Assembly: GCA_030374805.1 (NCBI GenBank)
Contig: JARGSG010000035.1
Span: forward strand, 1-64,000
Direction of reading: 5' to 3'
Length of the DNA: 64,000 nt
From: Gracilaria gracilis
Taxonomy: Eukaryota > Rhodophyta > Florideophyceae > Gracilariales > Gracilariaceae
Numbering within the stretch: position 1 is the stretch's first letter; each line of letters opens with the position of its first letter. The notes under the pieces were generated by a model, which did no database searches, had not been told where the DNA came from, and worked only from the letters and a program-made list of their open reading frames with translations. The position numbers and the translations under genes were made by a program. Below are positions 42,378 to 51,263 of the stretch, one piece after another.

Positions 42378-44045
42378 CTCAAGTTACAAGGGATGAAGAA
42401 GAGGAGGTGAGTGTAGTGATAATGCCGATAGCCCAGTGAGTCCAACACCATGTGCAACCCATCGGTCGGGCAGAAGAGTATGTAAGGCCTCTGTCCTTGC
42501 CTCTAGTTTTTATACCAGTGAATGCCTGGGAGTAGCTTTACATGTGTATTCTGCTTCCCTAACAATCGTGACAAGGCACCACAAGTGGCTAGTAATGTAC
42601 AGAGATGCTCCTTAATAGAATCCGACTACAGCTGTAACTAATTAACTGATTTGATACTAGGAACGCTACTCTTCTGCGAAGTTAAAAGGTTAAAAAGTTA
42701 ACAGTACCCTTAGCTTCACTTCTTGGAGACGTTTGCCGTCATCAACGTATAGTGAAACATGTTTATAAGAAGTAGCCATATTATCTCTGAAGGTTAAATG
42801 AACGTAGCCCTTGAGAAGAGGGCTAGCCTTCGGAAAAGGGCTGCAGTGTAGCGGCTACCAATTCACTACACTACGCAAAAGGTGAGGAAGCATGATGTCG
42901 AAAGGGCAGCTAAAGGTTAGGGGTTAGACCGCTAACCTTCTAGCCCTCTTTGCCACTTAACCCTCTTGTCTGAATGGGTGGTAGGGCTAGCTTACCATTC
43001 TTCTCCTTTTGTACGACTGTTCTAAATTAAGTTGTTCTATTTTTTTCTGTGACAGATCTGTCTCCTCTCCCTCTCTTTAAGAGCACACGAGCCTAGTGAC
43101 ATTATCAGGCGGAACGATTCTGTTCTTCTTCTTTATCTTTCGAGAAAGGCCAACATCTTTCAGGGCATTTATTAATAATGTCTGCGGTAGCCAATCTTTC
43201 ACGTTCACGAAGGGAAGGCGAATTTCTATACTAAATGCGTAGAGCACATAGGTTCCAAAGTATTACTAGTAGTATCTACGGTAGACTCAAATGTGCTGCT
43301 CAGCGCTAAAACACATGCGAGTTTGTTGTGACAGGCCCGACTGCATGATCCATTTCGCTCGCTCTTACGGGACAGCGTGTCGAATCACTTTCGATGGAGC
43401 GAAAGGCCGAACGAATGTCCCACAAGGGCGCGCGGAGCTTTCAGAGGAGACTGAAGAATCATGACTCATGCTGCATGATGAAGAATGCGCACTGTTTCAC
43501 CGCTGCAACTGCAATACGTGTAAAGTTTAGTGGAGCGATGTCAGGTCAGAGCGCCTATGCCGAGCCACGTTGTTGTATTCTGAGCTGGATAGATTTAGCC
43601 CCGACAGGTGGTTTCCGGCAGCTGTTAACCTGCAGCGCAGGTCTTGCACGATGCGAGAGCCTCTCGCCAACGGTCGTTTGTTGAAGTTTACTTGCTGTGT
43701 AACATATCCATATCTACAAGCGGAAAATTCTTGATCAGTGACCGATTGGGTGTCGCCGTTCTGTCTGGTGCGCGTCGTGTCGGCCTAGTGCAGCACGGAA
43801 TTGCTCGCCCATTTGTTGATTCCGAGTTGTGCGCCAGAAGACCGGAATCGAAACGTTTCGCTTTTCAAAAACATTGAACGCTGCGCCCTGGGGTCACCGT
43901 GAGGGCTCAGGTGCTCAAAACCTTCGCACTTAAAAAGCCATTTGAAAGCGTACCACTTCAAACGTTCCTTGTACGCGCCGGACTAAGAGGGATTATCTAC
44001 AACGTGTTGCAAGCACTTTTGTCTTGCTTATCCTGATTCGTTCAC
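42378..44045. other. Intergenic stretch, no gene seen
   Basis: About 1.7 kb upstream of UBLCP1. It contains GGTTAAA tandem copies at about 42687-42715 and an inverted repeat AAGAGGGCTAG (about 42816 and, inverted, 42942). It shares TTAACCCTCTT with the stretch near 22105, so it may hold a small repeat family. A CCAAT-type box lies near 43741. Confidence 0.45.
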
Positions 44046-45203
44046 ATGGCCACCAACTTAACTCAACCTCTCATCGAGGCCGAGACCCTCCAAACCTGCG
44101 CAACGGCAGCCATTGCCGCAAGTAGCACGCAGCAGTCTTTGCCACTAGTCGATGACACTGAGCTGCTGGAAGAGGACGACCAGGAAATCGTCCTGCGCGT
44201 CAAGTGGAAAGGCTCCACCTACATAGTGGAACTCTCTCCGCAAGAAACTGTCAATGACCTCAAGACAAGGCTGTTTGAACTCACAGATGTACTGCCGAAG
44301 CGTCAGAAGGTTATTGGCCTTCCCCACTCGTCTGGTCGTCCTCCGCAAGATATGCAGCCTCTTGGTCAGCTATCGCTGAAATCCGACCAGAAAGTCATGA
44401 TGATTGGCACTAGGGAGGAGGATATCGATGCGCTTAACAACGGCTATTTGTGTCATCAGCACCAAGTTATCGATGACCTTGACTTTGACACACCTAACGA
44501 TCCTACGAAACTGCGGCGTGTGTTTTGGAAAAAACTGGAGCGTCGCATCGAGTCCACTGAGTTTCGGATTATGAACGCTCCGAGGCCAGGCAAGAAATTG
44601 TTGGTTCTGGATTTGGACTACACACTACTCGACAGCAGAGGAAAGAGCTCTGTTGTAGCAGACTGGGGTCGTCCCGGTTTGCATATGTTTTTGGCATCTG
44701 TGTATCGTTCTTATGATATTGTCATATGGTCACAAACGTCTTGGCGCTGGTTGGAAGCAAAGCTGACTGGCTTATCCATGTTGTTCGCTTCCAACTATAA
44801 ACTATCTTTTGTATTGGACAAGAGCTCAATGTTCAGCATCAAGTTCCGCAAAGGTAACCTTACGCAACGTCATGAGGTGAAGGCCCTGGAAATCATCTGG
44901 CGTCGCTTTCCCGAGTGGAATGCAACCAACACGGTTCATGTGGACGACCTTGCCAAGAACTTCGCGCTCAATCCTCAAAGCGGACTCAAGATCAAGGCCT
45001 TCCGTGATGCACATGTTGCGCGCTCCAATGACAGAGAACTCTATATGCTTGAATTGTATCTCAAGCTTATAGCCGAAAGGGAGAACGATTTCACCACTTT
45101 GAACCATAATGAGTGGAAAAAGTATATCTGGAATCACAACCCTACAGGATTCATTGACACGCACGTTCGTCAAACGCCACCAGAAAGTCCTTCAAACCCT
45201 TGA
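44046..45203 (+). CDS. UBLCP1: UBLCP1, ubiquitin-like domain CTD-type phosphatase
   Basis: 385 residues. An N-terminal acidic lead is followed by a ubiquitin-like domain (residues about 48-122) and an FCP1/SCP-type HAD phosphatase domain with the DLDYT signature at 189-193 (Asp-189 nucleophile). The later TVHVDDLAKNF supplies the second acidic pair. UBLCP1 is nuclear, binds the proteasome Rpn1 through the ubiquitin-like domain and dephosphorylates the 19S particle. The length is slightly above the animal protein because of the N-terminal lead. No intron. Convergent with HIRIP3 (203 bp between stops). Confidence 0.95.
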   Translation: MATNLTQPLIEAETLQTCATAAIAASSTQQSLPLVDDTELLEEDDQEIVLRVKWKGSTYIVELSPQETVNDLKTRLFELTDVLPKRQKVIGLPHSSGRPPQDMQPLGQLSLKSDQKVMMIGTREEDIDALNNGYLCHQHQVIDDLDFDTPNDPTKLRRVFWKKLERRIESTEFRIMNAPRPGKKLLVLDLDYTLLDSRGKSSVVADWGRPGLHMFLASVYRSYDIVIWSQTSWRWLEAKLTGLSMLFASNYKLSFVLDKSSMFSIKFRKGNLTQRHEVKALEIIWRRFPEWNATNTVHVDDLAKNFALNPQSGLKIKAFRDAHVARSNDRELYMLELYLKLIAERENDFTTLNHNEWKKYIWNHNPTGFIDTHVRQTPPESPSNP

Positions 45204-45406
45204 GCACTTCGAACATGAAGGAACTCGATGTACCGGTTGTACCAAGTTTTGTTTCTTTTTTGTCTTCTTCGAGCGCTTTCATCACCGTGCGTCAACTTCC
45301 AGCCACGTCACTTTCTGAGTACTCGCGAAAAAGTTCTCGTTCGAATGTATTGCGTATAGATGATGATAACGTGTTGCCTTCGGGATTCTAACCCCGATCA
45401 AGTACT

Positions 45407-46466
45407 TCACTCGGAGCCATCAGATGGTGCAGCGTAACCTTCGCTTTCGGCACTATCCGAATCCTCCGAAAGTTCTGCACCGCTCAAATCTGACGGCAAC
45501 TTATCGCTTAATTGTTTTACTGGCTTTGAAGCGCGCCGCCTCGATCTGCCACCTTCTTCGATTATGTTTCTGTTGGTGGATGAAAGAATGGCCGAGAGAA
45601 ACAGAATGAAGTTTGTCAGTACTATACCAAGTAAAATGTAGCTCTGAAACGCAATCACCTTGTATAACTTACTTGACATCAAGGCCTTCAAGTTCTTTTT
45701 CTCGAGCGAGACGTTCGCGATGCCTAGAAATTTGACGAGATGACAATTTAAGCGGATCTGCCTCTCGTACACCTTTCGACCGCAAATACTGAATGATGGT
45801 ATCGTACTTTTCGCGAGGATCAGTACTTCTTAGCTTTCCGGGCGGAACAGGGGCTCCAAGCTGGCGGCAGACCTTCTTTAGCTTATCTAAACGTCTTTGC
45901 TCTGAAGAGTTTGGTTGGCTTCGTGCGCGTTTCTGAACGGAAGTGGCCGGGTTCTTCTTGCGCCGGGGCTTAAGTTGCGGCTCAGAGTCCGAGTCCGATT
46001 CTGAGTCGGACCTTACAACTTTTCGAACTCTCTTTTTTGACGGAGGCCTTATCTTTGACTCATGACCATCATTAAAGTCACTATCAGATTTTGGATTGTT
46101 GGCTCGACTTTCTTCCTCCTCCAGATCTTCTCTATTCGGTTCAGTCCCGGCTGCGGGGTGAACGGGATCACATGTACTTTCAGTTGGCAGCTGCTTAGTG
46201 GTATCATGATCTTCACCCGGTGGAGGTGCGGCAGGTGCTTCCGGTTCGGCCGGATTGGCGCTTTGTTGAAGCACAACTTTGAGAGCAGACTTAACAGCAG
46301 TTTTTACAGCTCCTAAATCATTTGGTTGTATGCGGTCGCCAAGTTGCTTGATAATGCGCTCGCGCACCATTTTGCCAGTGATCTTGCTGAGGTCTTGGCC
46401 TACCAGAATCTGGCGCACCATTGGTAAGATTTCGTCTTGTGAGACAACTGACTTCATGTTGGCCAT
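45407..46466 (-). CDS. HIRIP3: HIRIP3-like histone chaperone with DEK-C domain (two exons)
   Basis: Exon 1 is 45673-46466 and exon 2 is 45407-45569. The 103-bp intron has GTAAGT and CCAACAG ends, and splicing joins GLDVK to NIIEEGGRSRRR, giving 318 residues. The N-terminal 60 residues form a DEK-C-like helical domain (EILPMVRQILVGQDLSKITGK). An acidic/Ser-rich linker with a basic RKK motif follows. The C-terminal module KLKKVCRQLGAPVPPGKLR, then HRERLAREKELEGLD-NIIEEG, matches the HIRIP3 family, which handles H2A-H2B. Its divergent partner is the YCF20-like gene, and an E2F-type palindrome lies between the two starts. Unspliced, exon 1 ends at a stop two codons beyond the donor. Confidence 0.85.
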
Positions 46467-46681
46467 TTTCTATGAGGAGGGAGACTTGCTTGTGCCTTCA
46501 GAGAAAGGTGGGCTGGCGTTTCCAGATGACACTGCTCCGGAGACGAGACAAAGGCAGATATTGAAGATATCTTTCTTACGTCCCGTGTATATCTCGGCGA
46601 TACGATGGTGAGATGGTAATCTTGGTCTCACCAGCAGGTGAAAAGAAAGCTGGCTGCAGCAGTTTTACCCGCAACCTGCCT

Positions 46682-46697
46682 AATTTGGCGCCAAATT
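46682..46697. promoter_or_regulatory. E2F/DP-type palindrome
   Basis: The perfect 16-bp palindrome AATTTGGCGCCAAATT contains the E2F consensus TTTGGCGC on both strands. It lies 218 bp upstream of HIRIP3 and 262 bp upstream of the YCF20-like start. A CCAAT box (ACCAATCAG, about 46726) is 30 bp away. It suggests cell-cycle (G1/S) control of the histone chaperone gene; binding is inferred. Confidence 0.6.
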
Positions 46698-46958
46698 GTG
46701 TCGTGGGATTAGTGGGCAAATACCAATCAGAATGCACGAGTGGCAGTGGTGACGTCAGCCCGGTTTGGGATCCAACACCCGTGCTCAATGTCATCGTCAG
46801 AGTATCCCAGGTTAATGTGGTCTCAATGGTCCGCTGGTCCATTTCGCTCTGCGAAATTGGCAGCGGTGAAAAAGCTTGAAGAGCAATGCAATGTGGAAAG
46901 GAGATCTTGTTTATGATGGAAGCGTCCCCTCGTCAATGGCTCCGATACCGCCAATGTC

Positions 46959-47537
46959 ATGAATTCGCTTCCCTGTTGCTTCATCACCGTCTTTCCCCAC
47001 AGGGTACCACTCCCTGTGAAGTTGAAGTCGTCTACTTGCCAACCGCCACCACTAGCAATTCAAGGCAAAGGGCCTTCCAAAGACCCCAAGCAACAGTGGC
47101 GAAGAGAGGACGACTTGCTCAGTCGTCTCAACGCCATCCCAGAAGATATAATTTCTTCAAACCTTTCTGGACTATCTGAAAAACCGGTTCCCAAACTTAT
47201 TGAAACTGAAAGCCAGCTGACCAATATTTTCAACTATCTGCGTCGCGACCTCACTCCCGGTATTGACAACTATTTGTCCAACCCTCTCCATCTCCTATCG
47301 GCGGCGGCTCTCGCGATACTTTTTGGCTTCTTCTCGGCCACCGCTGCGGCTACTATTATCGGCTCTGTTGCTGACTGGGATCCGCTTGCTGCTGCCGTTT
47401 TGCTTATTTGGACGGAGTCTTTCACCAAGTATTATTACTCTACGGAACGGACATCTCGCTTTTTGCAGATCATAAATGCATTTAAGATTGGTCTGATATA
47501 CGGAATGACTGTTGATGCTCTCAAACTCACCACTTAA
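46959..47537 (+). CDS. Ycf20-like plastid protein, nuclear-encoded
   Basis: 192 residues. The C-terminal 90 match the Ycf20/DUF565 family: NPLHLLSAAALAILFGFFSATA, then GSVADWDPLAAAVLLIWTE and FKIGLIYGMTVDALKL, giving three hydrophobic helices. The N-terminal 60-70 residues are rich in Pro/Ser/basic residues, as expected of a plastid transit region. In land plants a related nuclear protein (NPQ7) affects non-photochemical quenching; some red-algal plastid genomes carry their own ycf20. Its TAA stop overlaps the ATG of the downstream cyclin gene by one base. Divergent from HIRIP3. Confidence 0.85.
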   Translation: MNSLPCCFITVFPHRVPLPVKLKSSTCQPPPLAIQGKGPSKDPKQQWRREDDLLSRLNAIPEDIISSNLSGLSEKPVPKLIETESQLTNIFNYLRRDLTPGIDNYLSNPLHLLSAAALAILFGFFSATAAATIIGSVADWDPLAAAVLLIWTESFTKYYYSTERTSRFLQIINAFKIGLIYGMTVDALKLTT

Positions 47538-48589
47538 TGCCTTTCACGTCTCCATCCGTCCTTGACGGTATAACCCCCGAAGAAGAATGTCGTCAATTGT
47601 CCTACGCATCAGATTTCGTTCGTGAGTCATGCATCGCTCTTTCCTTATCTCAACGCGTGTGTGCCAATGCGCAAATGCTGCTGCATCGCTTTTACACCCA
47701 GGTCTCGATTATCGCGCATAATACCGTGTGGGCCGCTGGAGCATGTATCAATCTCTCTGCGAAGCTTGCCGATGAATCCCGATCATTACGACACATAACT
47801 AACGTGATCTATGACCGTCTGGTAGACCGTCAAAATGTGTGCGTTGAAACCGTTACTATAGAAGAACGTGTTTGTCGTCGTCCGCTGAATTTTTATGGTG
47901 CTGAAGGCTATCATTGGAAACACGCTGTCATTGAAACTGAACGCCATGTTCTGAAGGAACTTGGGTTTCGCCTCGCAGTAGAACTTCCACATAACTTCGT
48001 CCTAATATTTGTTAATACTCTTCGTGACAAAGCAGGAGCTCCTGGCTGGTCAGAGGGCCATGGACCATTTAACACCTTGCTACAAGCAGCATGGGACTAT
48101 GCGAATGATTTGCTTATTGATCAAGTCTGTGTGCGTGAAGCGCCGGAGGCACTAGCATGTGCCTGTATTTCTCTCGCAACTTCACATTATGGAAGTACTC
48201 TGCCGGAGGGGTGGGAAGATGTACTCGGATCTAGTGCCGATGAATGTGAACGTCTTGTAATGTATCTAAAAGATCTTTATAAACGTCCTGTCGAAACGTC
48301 GTGCTACAGGAATTTTGCCAGCTCCACTGTCCTCGAGAAGTTTTCGATGAAACCGGTAGAAACGGCTTCCGACCAGAACACCCGTGACACAAAGAAGAGA
48401 CCCCTAGAAGAAGAGGAAGCAAACGAAGATAGTAGTTTGAGAAAAAGTTCTCATAAAGCTCATAGTTCTGATGACGTAGCTCCTGGTTCACAGAGCAAAG
48501 AGAAGGAGACAGTGCAGCATTCAAATGGACTCTCAAAGTCAGGCCGGTTAAGAAGAAAACGCCGTCGTTTCGAAGATGCAGTACCATAG
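47537..48589 (+). CDS. Cyclin L-like protein
   Basis: 350 residues. The start TPSVLDGITPEEECRQLSYA matches the N-terminal helix of cyclin L/K/T proteins, which usually begin TPS-x-x-DG. CANAQMLLHRFY and VWAAGACINLSAKLADESRSLRHI form the cyclin box. ERHVLKELGFRLAVELPHNFVLIF begins the second half. The tail is basic and acidic-rich (KKRPLEEEEAN, then RLRRKRRRFEDAVP) without long RS repeats. Partners would be CDK11/12-type kinases acting in transcription and splicing. The ATG lies inside the upstream stop (TAATG), so the leader, if separate, lies within the YCF20-like coding sequence. There is no later ATG that keeps the conserved N terminus. Confidence 0.85.
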   Translation: MPFTSPSVLDGITPEEECRQLSYASDFVRESCIALSLSQRVCANAQMLLHRFYTQVSIIAHNTVWAAGACINLSAKLADESRSLRHITNVIYDRLVDRQNVCVETVTIEERVCRRPLNFYGAEGYHWKHAVIETERHVLKELGFRLAVELPHNFVLIFVNTLRDKAGAPGWSEGHGPFNTLLQAAWDYANDLLIDQVCVREAPEALACACISLATSHYGSTLPEGWEDVLGSSADECERLVMYLKDLYKRPVETSCYRNFASSTVLEKFSMKPVETASDQNTRDTKKRPLEEEEANEDSSLRKSSHKAHSSDDVAPGSQSKEKETVQHSNGLSKSGRLRRKRRRFEDAVP

Positions 48590-48884
48590 TCAATATGTCA
48601 TAGAGTACTATAGAACTAATCTTGGTTTGACGGGTGGGCACATCGGATATGTACATACAATATACCCGTCTCTGTAGAAATCTACCAGTTAAAATCTTCG
48701 TACATCATCTGCCTATTGGTGACCTACGAAAGATCTGATGCACAGAGCCGAATCAAACTATCCTAGTGTGGGGGAGCTTGTTTTGTATCACGAAGGGAAG
48801 GATTTGAAGAAGCAAGTTATCCCTATTGATATGAACTCGCAACTATCTTGCTAATTTACATGAAGAAAACTCTTCAATACTTTT

Positions 48885-49877
48885 CTAGTCCAGACCTTGT
48901 AACAGAGGAGGGTAAGGTTGCCCCATATCTGCTCCCTTGAACAAAATATCCAAAACTCGGTTCTCCCTCACCAAGGATAACCGCGTATGTTCCCCACGGC
49001 ATAGATACAAGCCTTCCTTCTCACACACATCAACAACACGACTCACATCCACGTCATAAGCGTCCGCAAGCTCTGCTAGACTGTCGTCGCTGTATCTTTC
49101 GGACAAGTCAACCGCATCAAAACTAGTGATGAGCTTCAGCAACTTGCGAATTTCTTCAGTGGTCATACTGTTTCTCATACTTGTGGATTGGGTGATTGGA
49201 ATTGGCACGCCATATGCTAGCATGGCGTCCACTACAAACTCGATCGGAACAGAGTAATCATCGGCAACATCTCCGACCGTGCAATCCACAATGCCATCTC
49301 CTTGTGCAGCATTCTTGGGACTCAAATCCTTCTTTCGAGCTAGGATATCGTGCAGTCGTTGTTTGTTACAAAATTGCTCGGCACCTTTTTCCAACTCTTC
49401 GTGCGACCCATTCACGTACATTTCTTGCAGCCATCTGGGCATGTGCGAAACATTCTCTTCACAAAAGTAATTCATAGTACCTTTGTTCAAGGCCTGATCC
49501 TTTGGTGATGTTTCGCCTTCTGTTGAGTTAGAAACAGGTTGAGGTTTCCTTTCTGACTGCCCGTCAACCTCGTCTTCAGCAAACGATAGAAACTCTTCTT
49601 CCCAGTCTAGGTCAAGAGCAGAGTCTCGTCCGCTGGATTTGAGCTTTTCCAAAACTGCGCCAATCTGCGAACTATCCAGTACAACATGTGTATCATCTGA
49701 GACAAAGTCATCGTAATCGACATTTGGGACATGAGACTGGTCATCTGGGAGAGAAACTGTTGCAACAGGTTTCTGACGCTTGTGGAGCACAATTTTCTTC
49801 TGTCGCGTAGAAGCTTTTATACGAGTGTTGGAATCGCTCAAAAATATGACCCGTTGTAGTGGAGCAACAAAAGCCAT
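48885..49877 (-). CDS. Plastid-targeted protein of unknown function with two HTH-like repeats
   Basis: Start chosen at 49877, where MAFVAPLQRVIFL opens a red-algal type transit peptide. The frame is open to 49979, but those 34 codons look like leader. The product is 330 residues. After an acidic linker come EDDYSVPIEFVVDAMLAYGVPI-type (residues about 215-240) and LAELADAYDVDVSRVVDVCEKEGLYL (residues about 275-300) segments that resemble each other, like two winged or simple helix-turn-helix units. Between them is LLKLITSF..DLSERYSDDS. I cannot assign a family. A DNA- or RNA-linked plastid role is a guess. Convergent with the cyclin gene and divergent from RPB12. Confidence 0.65.
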   Translation of the reverse strand: MAFVAPLQRVIFLSDSNTRIKASTRQKKIVLHKRQKPVATVSLPDDQSHVPNVDYDDFVSDDTHVVLDSSQIGAVLEKLKSSGRDSALDLDWEEEFLSFAEDEVDGQSERKPQPVSNSTEGETSPKDQALNKGTMNYFCEENVSHMPRWLQEMYVNGSHEELEKGAEQFCNKQRLHDILARKKDLSPKNAAQGDGIVDCTVGDVADDYSVPIEFVVDAMLAYGVPIPITQSTSMRNSMTTEEIRKLLKLITSFDAVDLSERYSDDSLAELADAYDVDVSRVVDVCEKEGLYLCRGEHTRLSLVRENRVLDILFKGADMGQPYPPLLQGLD

Positions 49878-50364
49878 GATGCCTGCAAAGTTATCCGGCC
49901 GAACGGAATGATATTCAATGATTAAAGTGCTGTAGGAAATGGAAACTGGAGACCGGAGGTTATTTGATCTGCTGAACAAGTGGAGAGCAGATAGTTGGCG
50001 CGAGTGTCCGTATCTCTAGAGCTCACGATGACGGATGGATGTTGGGATCAAAATGCACATCCGCCCGGGAGCTGACGGAGATCAGACCGGCTCCGAAAGG
50101 GACAATTGGTGGCCCGGCTCCGGGGCCCTTAATAATTGGCCCATTTCGGGCATGTGTGAAATATAATATTTCAATTATTATTAAAGCTTGGTCAAGAATG
50201 CCTGTGACGTGCATTGCACGTTGTGCTAAAGTTATACAAAAGCGAGTTCACCCATCTAACTTCGCGCAGCACGCTTGCCATTGTTAAACCCTCAAGCCGT
50301 GTTGAACCCAATCTTTCCATCTTCTCCGTCTAGCGTGAAGAGCTGAAAATCAGAACCTACCAAG

Positions 50365-50586
50365 ATGAACTACCGCTGTGGAGTATGTAGATTAAAGTTA
50401 CCGTGCACAAACGACGTTTTCATCCAGCAGTGACTAACTTTTTTTATTATCTCGTGATGTCCTTTGTAGGGATGCGGACAGATAATTGACCTTGCCCCTG
50501 GTGCTCAAGTCAAATGCAATTCGTGTGGAAGTCGTATTCTGTGGAAGCTTCGTACCAAGAAGATCGTTCAGTATGAAGCCCGCTAG
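50365..50586 (+). CDS. RPB12: RPB12/RPABC4, shared small subunit of RNA polymerases I-III (two exons)
   Basis: Exon 1 is 50365-50382 (MNYRCG) and exon 2 is 50470-50586. The 87-bp intron has GTATGT and TTTGTAG ends. The product is only 44 residues: a zinc ribbon with CGGCGQ (first Cys pair made across the splice junction) and CNSCG (second pair), then RILWKLRTKKIVQYEAR, the family C terminus. It matches the usual eukaryotic core of Rpb12, without the longer N-terminal tail of some homologues. It sits in the catalytic core of all three nuclear polymerases. Divergent from the plastid-protein gene at 48885-49877. Confidence 0.93.
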
Positions 50587-50890
50587 AGTCAAGTATATCG
50601 GGTTGTGCCATATCGCTGCGAAGCACTCGTCGGCCTCGTTGACGCATGAGTTTTGCTTTCGGTCTAGCAAAACTGACCTGTCTACCCTTGACTGCTAGTT
50701 ACACCTTCCCAGTCTGCATACATTTGCGATGAGAAAAGTGTAAAGTAAACCGAATTTCATTTGCGTGCTCCATTGTCGTTAACGCGGTGTTGTTGGGCGG
50801 CTCGTCGTGTGCCTTAGCAATGGATCAAAGCTTCGTTTCCCAAAGCCTTGACCTACGGGGGTGTCTTCAATGAATAACTGTTCTGAAAGG

Positions 50891-50934
50891 GCCTTCTAAC
50901 TGCAAGCTTGCTAAGCTTGCAGTTAGCTTGGGCC
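50891..50934. repeat. Strong inverted repeat between RPB12 and TRAPPC10
   Basis: CTAACTGCAAGCTTG-CT-AAGCTTGCAGTTAG forms a near-perfect stem, and the GGGCC/GGCCC outer arms continue it with a bulge. It lies 300 bp after RPB12. Possible processing or insulator structure; function unknown. Confidence 0.6.
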
Positions 50935-51263
50935 CTGCCGCCCGTTAACGCTCTGTGCGTTTTCTCCGTTCCGGCTTGTCCAAAGCGCAAGTTGCACAAA
51001 ACCAAAAAAAAATGATCGGGCGCGACGGACCGTATCTATGCCTAACGACAGGGCGGAGGCGGAATTGACGTTCGTTTTGTATGCAAATTTGGCGTTGCAT
51101 CTGTCCATGCATGCGTGTCTGCCACCTTTGTCTACTAGCTAACAGCCCACACAACACGTCCCTGTGCTCCTGACAGGGCATTGGAACGATATTCCTCAAC
51201 GTTGTTCCTCCGTCTACTAGATAAGAGGGATCCATTTGGACAACATCGGGCAAACGATGCGCC

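Noticed and set aside
45407-45772. Separate small minus-strand gene downstream of HIRIP3
   Set aside because: It is the second HIRIP3 exon plus intron read-through; splice sites join it to exon 1 in frame.
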